From: Actinomycetes bacterium
GTDB lineage: Bacteria; Actinomycetota; Actinomycetes; Mycobacteriales; Mycobacteriaceae
DNA length: 5,193 nt
Assembly: GCA_023388385.1 (NCBI GenBank)
Contig: JAEWGK010000152.1
Coordinates: 1 to 5,193 of the forward strand
Direction: 5' to 3'
A model generated the notes under the pieces. That model made no database searches. It was not told the DNA's origin and saw only the letters and a list, made by a program, of their open reading frames with translations. Shown in pieces: positions 1 to 5,193 of the stretch (position 1 is its first letter; each line of letters opens with the position of its first letter). A program made the translations under genes and the position numbers.

Positions 1-137
1 TTACGGAGCACGCCATGCGCGCCTGCGACGTCCGAGTGCGGATCCCCATGTCCCCGGGCACGGACTCGCTCAACGTGGCGACGGCCGCCGCCATCGGGTT
101 CTACGAGCGTCTGCGGGTGCTGTCGAACCGGGCGTAG
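1..137 (+). CDS. SpoU/TrmH-family RNA 2'-O-methyltransferase, C-terminal end (5' partial)
   Basis: Only the last 44 codons are present, in the frame beginning at base 3 and ending with TAG at 135-137. The residues carry the C-terminal SpoU signature: IPM at local residues 14-16, then PGTDSLNVATAAAI and a closing YE. In this family the motif (IPMxxxxxSLNVAxAxxIxxYE) forms part of the trefoil-knot site that binds S-adenosylmethionine, with the conserved Ser and Asn of SLN. Members transfer a methyl group to a ribose 2'-OH in rRNA or tRNA; which RNA is the target cannot be told from this fragment. A SpoU-type gene sits at the same place beside the sepH-serC pair in M. tuberculosis (Rv0881), which supports the call. 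It ends 45 bp from the convergent gene. Family assignment is firm; specificity is unknown. Confidence 0.9.
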   Translation, partial: TEHAMRACDVRVRIPMSPGTDSLNVATAAAIGFYERLRVLSNRA

Positions 138-182
138 GCCGGGCGGGCCCGGGGCGCCGCCTGGGGCCGGGGTGCCGCGGGC
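138..182. other. Convergent intergenic gap, possible shared terminator without a T-run
   Basis: This 45-bp, almost purely G/C gap lies between two genes that end facing each other. The clearest inverted repeat is CCGGGC (139-144) against GCCCGG (147-152) with only GG between the arms; as RNA it would close as about a 5-bp stem with a 4-base loop. No T-run follows on either strand, so it is not a classical intrinsic terminator. High-GC actinobacteria often end transcripts at hairpins lacking a U-tail, so a termination role is possible but unproven. Confidence 0.3.
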
Positions 183-1121
183 TCAGGAGCGCAGGCGGCG
201 GTCGACGGCGTCCCGGAGGCTGCGGAAGCCCCGGCCCGCGACCCGCCCGGCTGCCTTCGCGCCCGACCACGCCCTGCGGCCCAGCTCCAGGGCGCGTTCG
301 GCGGGGGCGACGGGATCCTCCGCCGACAGATCCTCGTAGTCGTCGTAGCCCGCGGGAGGGCCGGCGGGGGAGGACTCGTCGCGCCGGCCCGGCGGGCGGC
401 CCGACGGGGCCGTCCGGGCGGCGGGCCGCCCGTCGACGGCGAACGCCGCCACGGGGACGTCGGGCCCCTCGCCGTGCGGGTCGAAGCCGAGCCATCCGGC
501 CACGGCGGCTTCGGCGAGCTCGGCTGGGACGAACGGCAGCTCCACCCCGCGGCCGTAGATGGTGGGGGGACGGGGATCGTCGTCACGCGAAGGGCGGTGC
601 TCGCCGGCCCAGTACGGGCGCTCGGCGGGGGCGGGAAGGCCCTCGTCCTGGAGGATCTTGTCCGGCATCGCCGCGAAGGCCCGGCGCAGCTCCCCGCCGG
701 ACCAGTGTGCGAAGGCGCCGAAGCCGGTGGCGTCGACCGCGCTGACGTAGACGTCGTCGGCGGCGATGCCCGCGGAGTAGCGCGGCGAGAGGTCGGTCGG
801 CAGGGTGAACCCGTCGATGACCGTCTGGACCACCGCCAGGCCCGGGTAGCCGCCGATGTAGAACTCGCCGGGTCCGGCCTCCGTCGAACGGTTCAGCGGG
901 AAGTCCGCGAAGGGATCCGCCGGCAGCGACGGGTCGAACTGCGCGAGGTACTTGCGGCCGAAGCCGCGGTCCGGCCCCGGCTCCGAGCGCAGCACGGCGG
1001 CGGGGTCGGGGGAGGAGCAGAACCAGAACGTGACGACGGCCCTGCGCGCCGGCACGGCCGCTCCGGCGTCGGAGTCCTTCGCGGCGTCGCCGTCGTCGGC
1101 GGGACGCGGGGCATCGGTCAT
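183..1121 (-). CDS. DUF6928-like protein, function unknown
   Basis: Predicted 312 aa. I chose the ATG at 1119-1121 because AGGGGAG lies 8 bases upstream (1130-1136); the frame stays open to an ATG at 1175 but that start has no comparable ribosome site and would overlap the end of sepH. Landmarks resemble the actinobacterial DUF6928 family as I remember it: a hydrophobic N-terminal strand AVVTFWFCSSPDP (28-40), FYIGGYPGLAVVQ (87-99), GGELRRAFAAMPDKILQDEG (142-161), PYWAGEH (169-175) and LPFVPAELAEAAVAGWLGF (195-213). The family has no established activity. An acidic N-terminus (1-20) precedes the domain; after about residue 230 comes a Pro/Gly/Asp-rich linker and a basic, Ala/Arg-rich tail (273-312) that could form an amphipathic helix. 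There is no signal peptide or transmembrane helix. It follows sepH by 72 bp on the same strand, so co-transcription is likely. I infer a cytosolic protein; no function should be assumed. Confidence 0.8.
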   Translation of the reverse strand: MTDAPRPADDGDAAKDSDAGAAVPARRAVVTFWFCSSPDPAAVLRSEPGPDRGFGRKYLAQFDPSLPADPFADFPLNRSTEAGPGEFYIGGYPGLAVVQTVIDGFTLPTDLSPRYSAGIAADDVYVSAVDATGFGAFAHWSGGELRRAFAAMPDKILQDEGLPAPAERPYWAGEHRPSRDDDPRPPTIYGRGVELPFVPAELAEAAVAGWLGFDPHGEGPDVPVAAFAVDGRPAARTAPSGRPPGRRDESSPAGPPAGYDDYEDLSAEDPVAPAERALELGRRAWSGAKAAGRVAGRGFRSLRDAVDRRLRS

Positions 1122-1129
1122 GTCGGGGG

Positions 1130-1136
1130 CTCCCCT
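1130..1136 (-). promoter_or_regulatory. Ribosome binding site that fixes the DUF6928-like start
   Basis: On the minus strand this reads AGGGGAG, with 8 bases to the ATG at 1121. It favours the 312-residue product over the 330-residue version starting at 1175. Confidence 0.65.
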
Positions 1137-1151
1137 CGGTACGTCGGTACG
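1136..1151. repeat. Perfect 8-bp tandem duplication upstream of the DUF6928-like gene
   Basis: TCGGTACG occurs twice head to tail (1136-1143 and 1144-1151) in the 72-bp gap between sepH and the DUF6928-like gene. It touches the ribosome site and each copy contains the palindromic core GTAC. On the minus strand CCGATAGACG lies immediately upstream and contains a weak -10-like TAGACG. This could be an operator or a simple duplication; the sequence alone does not decide. Confidence 0.5.
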
Positions 1152-1193
1152 TCTATCGGCGGGCACCGGGCGCACCGCGCGCCGGCGCCCGAG

Positions 1194-2105
1194 TCACTTC
1201 CGGTCGGTGGGCCGGACGCCCAGCAGCACGTCCTCCCAGGACGGCATCACGGTCTTGCGGCGTCGGCGGCGCTGCGTGTCGTCGTCCGGGTGCCGGAGGA
1301 ACTCCTCGGGCACCTCGTCGTCCTCCGGCTCGTCGGCGGCCTCGTCGCGGCGGGCGCCGAACGGCGTGGCACGGGCGTAGTCCGGGTCGACGAGCTCCGC
1401 GGCCAGGGTGTTGCGGGACACGGAGGTGGACTCGCCGGCCGACGCCGGGTGGAAGCTCCACTCCGCGACGTTGTCGGACATGCCGACGGACCACGCGACG
1501 GAGACGATCCACTGGCCGGCCGGATCGCGGCGGGCGTCCCAGCGGGCGTCCTCCGGATCCAGGTCGCGCGCGGCGAATGCGGTGGCGACGACCTCCGCGA
1601 GCGTCAGCGGCGCGGGGCCATCCGAGCGCTGCGGGTGGGAGGCGCGGCCGAGCTCGGCGATGCGGTGGCGCTCGCCCAGGACCGGCCAGGCGAACGGCTC
1701 GACGTGGCGGCGCTCCATGCCCGTCTCATCCATGATGTCCTGGATGGAAGCGCCGGCGCGGACGCGGTCCTGGATCTGGCGGGGGCGCAGGCGCCGAGGC
1801 CGCCGATCCGCGTCGCCGTCGGATGCGGCCGGGGTGGGGGCGGCGGCCGCGTGGTCGCCTCCGTCGGCGTCTCCGGCGGCCGGGGCCGCGGCGACCGGGG
1901 CCGCGGCGACCGCGTCGCCGGAATCCGCGGGGCTGTCGCCGGAGTCTCCCGGGTCCTCGGGGGCCCCGTCCCGTGCGACGGAGACCGCCCCTCGGAGGGC
2001 GTCGTCGACGGCCACGCGGAAGCGCTCCCCGTCGCCGTCGCCGACGGCGGCGAAGATCAGCTCGCCGTCGCCGCCCGCGCCCGGGATGAACTCCAGCTCG
2101 CGCAT
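1194..2105 (-). CDS. sepH: SepH-like cell-division regulator (DUF3071, FtsZ-associated)
   Basis: Predicted 303 aa, ATG at 2103-2105 with AGGAGG 7 bases upstream. The architecture fits SepH: a short N-terminal beta region (1-43, opening MRELEFIPG), an Asp/Ala/Pro-rich linker (about 44-104), a helix-turn-helix segment (about 105-150: LRPRQIQDRVRAG, then MDETGMERRHVEPFAWPVL), a globular part with AGQWIVSVAW (196-205) and AEWSFHP (214-220), an acidic stretch (254-268), and a C-terminal basic run followed by MPSWEDVLLG (287-296), the tail motif typical of DUF3071 proteins. In Streptomyces and mycobacteria SepH binds FtsZ and promotes filament assembly during septation; the HTH is needed for that, apparently without a need for DNA binding. 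It acts in the cytoplasm at division sites. The order sepH-serC matches M. tuberculosis Rv0883c-Rv0884c. The DUF3071 assignment is strong; the FtsZ role is inferred from homologues. Confidence 0.88.
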   Translation of the reverse strand: MRELEFIPGAGGDGELIFAAVGDGDGERFRVAVDDALRGAVSVARDGAPEDPGDSGDSPADSGDAVAAAPVAAAPAAGDADGGDHAAAAPTPAASDGDADRRPRRLRPRQIQDRVRAGASIQDIMDETGMERRHVEPFAWPVLGERHRIAELGRASHPQRSDGPAPLTLAEVVATAFAARDLDPEDARWDARRDPAGQWIVSVAWSVGMSDNVAEWSFHPASAGESTSVSRNTLAAELVDPDYARATPFGARRDEAADEPEDDEVPEEFLRHPDDDTQRRRRRKTVMPSWEDVLLGVRPTDRK

Positions 2106-2111
2106 CGCGTG

Positions 2112-2118
2112 CCCTCCT
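2112..2118 (-). promoter_or_regulatory. Strong Shine-Dalgarno of sepH
   Basis: The minus strand reads AGGAGGG here, with AGGAGG 7 bases from the ATG at 2105. It is the strongest ribosome site in the window and sets the sepH start, although the reading frame stays open for hundreds of bases upstream. Confidence 0.8.
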
Positions 2119-2148
2119 GTGCCTTCGACGTGGACGATGTATTCCCCA

Positions 2149-2154
2149 ATGCTA
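2149..2154 (-). promoter_or_regulatory. Candidate -10 box of a sepH promoter
   Basis: The minus strand reads TAGCAT inside a short A/T-richer stretch (2139-2157) in an otherwise G/C-dominated gap. It would place the start of transcription roughly 37 bases before the sepH ATG, a spacing close to that of the serC candidate. No good -35 is visible, as is common in corynebacteria. It lies just after the serC-sepH hairpin, so sepH may have its own promoter downstream of a serC terminator. Confidence 0.4.
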
Positions 2155-2165
2155 AACGACGCGGC

Positions 2166-2207
2166 CCCCGCACGGTCCGCATCCACGGGGATGCGGCGTG
2201 TGCGGGG
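2166..2207 (-). terminator. Long two-part hairpin between serC and sepH, probable serC terminator
   Basis: Two perfect 8-bp stems are nested. The inner stem is CCGCATCC (2177-2184) with GGATGCGG (2189-2196) around the loop ACGG; the outer stem is CCCCGCAC (2166-2173) with GTGCGGGG (2200-2207), separated from the inner one by a 3x3 internal loop. On the minus strand it starts 62 bases after the serC stop. What follows is GCCGCGTCGTTTAG, so there is only a short T3 and no true U-tail. A terminator or RNA-stabilising element for serC is the simplest reading. Both right-arm sequences recur at 2238-2257, so alternative pairing is possible. Confidence 0.55.
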
Positions 2208-2269
2208 ACCGCGTGCCGGGCAGCCGGTCCGCCGGTCGTGCGGGGTGCCGGATGCGGCGTGCCCCGGGG

Positions 2270-3460
<1,191 letters not shown>

Positions 3461-3571
3461 TCGGCCCGCCCGCGCCTGCCGCCCCCGGGGCCCGCCCCCG
3501 GCCCGGACGCGTGACTCACCGGCCGGTCGTGATGCGGGTGCGGCCACCATGCGGCGTTCGGCATACTCGAA

Positions 3572-3593
3572 AAAACTTCGCAAAGTTTGCAAA
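3572..3593. promoter_or_regulatory. Two overlapping RamB-like boxes
   Basis: Compared with the RamB consensus of C. glutamicum as I recall it, A(A/G)AACTTTGCAAA, bases 3572-3584 (AAAACTTCGCAAA) match 12 of 13 positions and 3581-3593 (CAAAGTTTGCAAA) match 11 of 13. They overlap by four bases and lie in a sharply A/T-rich island. RamB is a regulator of acetate and central carbon metabolism that acts on gltA in C. glutamicum. The site is about 160 bp upstream of serC and 530 bp upstream of gltA, so which gene it serves is open. Confidence 0.5.
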
Positions 3594-3723
3594 TTGGCGC
3601 CGTCGGCAAGCGTTGGTTGTTGCGGGGCCGTGGCGCCTCCCGTTCCCGTCCGTCCCGGTCACGGGCTCGCGGGCCCCGTCCCGCGCACCCGATCCGGCCT
3701 GCGGTGGACGGGCGGGTGTAGTG

Positions 3724-3737
3724 CGGGGGCTCCCCCG
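3724..3737. repeat. Inverted repeat CGGGGG-CT-CCCCCG
   Basis: Six-base arms surround a two-base centre. The left half fits the loose RamA motif of C. glutamicum, a run of 4-6 G flanked by a non-G base and T or C. Such runs are frequent by chance in DNA of this composition, so only the symmetry makes it worth recording. Confidence 0.3.
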
Positions 3738-3758
3738 TCGGGCCCGTCCCAACGATGG

Positions 3759-3773
3759 CCGGATGGCATCCGG
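3759..3773. repeat. 15-bp palindrome, candidate operator
   Basis: CCGGATG and CATCCGG are perfect inverted arms of 7 bp around a single central G at 3766. The tight centre suits a dimeric protein site on DNA better than an RNA hairpin, which would close as 5 bp with a 5-base loop. It lies about 20 bp before an A/T-richer island. I do not recognise the regulator. Confidence 0.4.
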
Positions 3774-3883
3774 TTTCCCGCGTGGCGGTATTGTTACCTG
3801 CATAAACGGACCCTTTGCACGGTTTTCGGGGCCGGGCGTACGGCGACGGGGCGACGTCCGCCCGACTCCGCCGTCGGCGGCCC

Positions 3884-3899
3884 TGTTGCCTGCCTCACA
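3884..3899. promoter_or_regulatory. GlxR (CRP-type) site candidate upstream of gltA
   Basis: TGTTGCCTGCCTCACA matches eight of the ten fixed bases of the TGTGA-N6-TCACA consensus; the right half is perfect. It overlaps the -35 of the candidate gltA promoter, a position that suits repression. GlxR is the cAMP-responsive global regulator of corynebacteria and is known to bind upstream of gltA in C. glutamicum. A weaker second match (TGTG-N8-CACT, 3913-3928) follows downstream. Confidence 0.4.
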
Positions 3900-3913
3900 T
3901 TCTTTGCTAACGT
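3886..3913 (+). promoter_or_regulatory. Candidate distal gltA promoter
   Basis: TTGCCT (3886-3891) and TAACGT (3908-3913) are spaced by 16 bases and sit in an A/T-richer stretch. They match four and three positions of the TTGACA/TATAAT pair. Initiation near 3920 would give a leader of about 200 bases before gltA. Confidence 0.35.
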
Positions 3914-4030
3914 GTGCCTCAATCCACTGCTGGCGGCCGGTTCGCCCCGGCCGGACCCGAGCGCGACGCGCGCCCCGCACCCGAGGGCGCTGCGCGAAGG
4001 TCGCTGTCCCGGCGCGTGATCGCGTACCGG

Positions 4031-4036
4031 TATAGC
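4031..4036 (+). promoter_or_regulatory. Candidate proximal gltA -10 box
   Basis: TATAGC in the context CCGGTATAGCGTGGG, with no clear -35. Start of transcription near 4043 would give a leader of about 80 bases. C. glutamicum gltA is reported to have two promoters, so both candidates could be active. Confidence 0.4.
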
Positions 4037-4112
4037 GTGGGCCGTGGTCGGCGACACCGCCGCAGATCCGGTTGCCCCGCGGCCGGACGGTCTGAACGAC
4101 GACAATTCAGCG

Positions 4113-4118
4113 AAAGGG
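4113..4118 (+). promoter_or_regulatory. Ribosome binding site that sets the gltA GTG start
   Basis: AAAGGG lies 5 bases before the GTG at 4124. No ATG, GTG or TTG occurs in frame for the preceding codons (they read R-Q-F-S-E-R-E-V), so GTG 4124 is the best start. Confidence 0.75.
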
Positions 4119-4123
4119 AAGTT

Positions 4124-5193
4124 GTGGCTACTGAGAACGACAAGGCCGTGCTCCACTACCCCGGTGGCGAGTTCGAGATGGACATCGTCAAGGCCACCGA
4201 GGGCAACGACGGTATCTTCCTGGGCAAGCTGCTCCAGGAGACGGGTCTGACCACCTTCGACCCGGGCTACACCGCCACCGGTTCCACCGAGTCCAAGATC
4301 ACCTACATCGACGGCGGCAACGGCATCCTGCGCCACCGTGGCTACTCCATCGAGGACCTGGCGGAGAACGCCACCTTCAACGAGGTCTCCTTCCTCCTCA
4401 TCAGGGGCCACCTGCCGACCCAGCAGGAGCTCGAGGACTTCAATTACGAGATCCGCCACCACACCCTGCTGGACGAGGACTTCAAGCGCGCCTTCTCCAT
4501 CTTCCCGCGCGGCGCCCACCCGATGGCGACCCTGGCCTCGTCGCTCAACATCCTCTCGGCCTACTACCAGGACGAGCTGAACCCGAACGACCCGGAGAAG
4601 CGCGCTCTCGCGACCGCCCGCCTCATGGCCAAGGTCCCGATGCTGGCGGCCTACGCCTACCGCGCCTCCAAGGGCGAGCCGACCATGTACCCGGACAACA
4701 AGCTGAACGCGCGCGAGAACTTCCTGCGCATGATGTTCGGCTTCCCGACCGAGGACTTCGATGTCGACCCGGTGCTGGTCAAGGCCCTGGACAAGCTGCT
4801 CATCCTGCATGCGGACCACGAGCAGAACTGCTCCACCTCCACCGTGCGCATGGTCGCCTCCTCCGGCGCCAACATGTTCGTCTCCATCGCGGCCGGCATC
4901 AACGCGCTGTCCGGCCCGCTGCACGGCGGCGCCAACCAGGCCGTCCTGGAGATGCTCGAGGACATCCAGAACAACCACGGCGGCGACGCGACCGAGTTCA
5001 TGAACAAGGTCAAGAACAAGGAGGACGGCGTCCGCCTGATGGGCTTCGGCCACCGCGTGTACAAGTCCTACGACCCGCGCGCCGCCATCGCGAAGAAGAC
5101 CGCCCACGAGGTGCTCGAGCACCTCGGCGGCGACGACCTGCTCGACCTCGCCATGAAGCTCGAGGAGATCGCCCTGGCCGACGACTACTTCGT
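4124..5193 (+). CDS. gltA: Citrate synthase, 3' end outside the window
   Basis: 356 complete codons are present; the C. glutamicum enzyme is 437 aa, so about 75 residues are missing. It condenses oxaloacetate and acetyl-CoA to citrate, the entry step of the TCA cycle, in the cytosol. The sequence follows C. glutamicum GltA closely: VLHYPGGEFEMDI (9-21), STESKITYIDG (54-64), ILRHRGYSIEDLAENATFNE (68-87), HADHEQNCSTSTVRM (229-243), GPLHGGANQAVLEML (264-278) and GFGHRVYKSYDPR (307-319). His267 and His310 correspond to the two active-site histidines; the catalytic aspartate should lie just past the window end. The start is GTG with a good ribosome site. It follows a long leader with GlxR- and RamB-like sites and diverges from serC. 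The coding region looks intact. The GltA/type II-like bacterial form, rather than a methylcitrate synthase (PrpC), is supported by the extended N-terminal domain. Confidence 0.97.
   Translation, partial: MATENDKAVLHYPGGEFEMDIVKATEGNDGIFLGKLLQETGLTTFDPGYTATGSTESKITYIDGGNGILRHRGYSIEDLAENATFNEVSFLLIRGHLPTQQELEDFNYEIRHHTLLDEDFKRAFSIFPRGAHPMATLASSLNILSAYYQDELNPNDPEKRALATARLMAKVPMLAAYAYRASKGEPTMYPDNKLNARENFLRMMFGFPTEDFDVDPVLVKALDKLLILHADHEQNCSTSTVRMVASSGANMFVSIAAGINALSGPLHGGANQAVLEMLEDIQNNHGGDATEFMNKVKNKEDGVRLMGFGHRVYKSYDPRAAIAKKTAHEVLEHLGGDDLLDLAMKLEEIALADDYF

Noticed and set aside
3516..3980. 154-codon open frame on the - strand in the serC-gltA gap
   Set aside because: The translation is Arg/Gly/Pro-rich with no domain, no ribosome site was seen, and it crosses the regulatory-looking elements.
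3511..4035. 174-codon open frame on the + strand upstream of gltA
   Set aside because: Arg/Pro/Ala-rich translation without domains and no ribosome site; considered as a leader gene and dismissed.
3794..5122. 442-codon open frame on the - strand antisense to gltA
   Set aside because: It shadows gltA; the Val/Leu/His/Gln-rich translation is the expected complement of citrate synthase codons.

Overview
The window is a high-GC actinobacterial chromosome segment, most likely from a GC-rich Corynebacterium. Three things point there: the citrate synthase reads almost like the Corynebacterium glutamicum GltA I know from memory, the serC product is of the actinobacterial type, and the order SpoU/TrmH methyltransferase - small uncharacterised gene - sepH - serC parallels the Rv0881-Rv0884c neighbourhood of Mycobacterium tuberculosis. 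In C. glutamicum serC and gltA are also neighbours. The species cannot be fixed from the sequence.

Layout, left to right: (1) the last 44 codons of a SpoU/TrmH-type RNA methyltransferase on the + strand (1-137). (2) A 45-bp gap between convergent genes. (3) Three genes on the - strand, read from right to left: serC (2270-3409), sepH/DUF3071 (1194-2105) and a DUF6928-like gene (183-1121). A 164-bp gap with a long hairpin and a candidate promoter separates serC from sepH; 72 bp separate sepH from the DUF6928-like gene. (4) A 714-bp divergent intergenic region (3410-4123) with no credible gene but several regulatory-looking elements. (5) The first 356 codons of gltA on the + strand, starting at GTG 4124 and running off the window end.

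Roles: SerC makes phosphoserine for serine synthesis and GltA commits acetyl-CoA to the TCA cycle, so the 714-bp region is a divergent control region between two central-metabolism genes. It carries tandem sites resembling the RamB box, a GlxR/CRP-like half-conserved site over a candidate gltA promoter, a 15-bp palindrome and a G5/C5 inverted repeat. SepH is a cell-division regulator of FtsZ in actinobacteria; the DUF6928-like protein downstream has no known role and is probably co-transcribed with it.

This is an ordinary core-genome region. I found no mobile element, CRISPR array, tRNA/rRNA or defence system, and no convincing new multi-gene system. The points worth a second look are regulatory (tandem RamB-like boxes, an alternative-pairing repeat set between serC and sepH, an 8-bp tandem repeat at the DUF6928-like gene) plus the uncharacterised DUF6928-like protein with its basic C-terminal tail.
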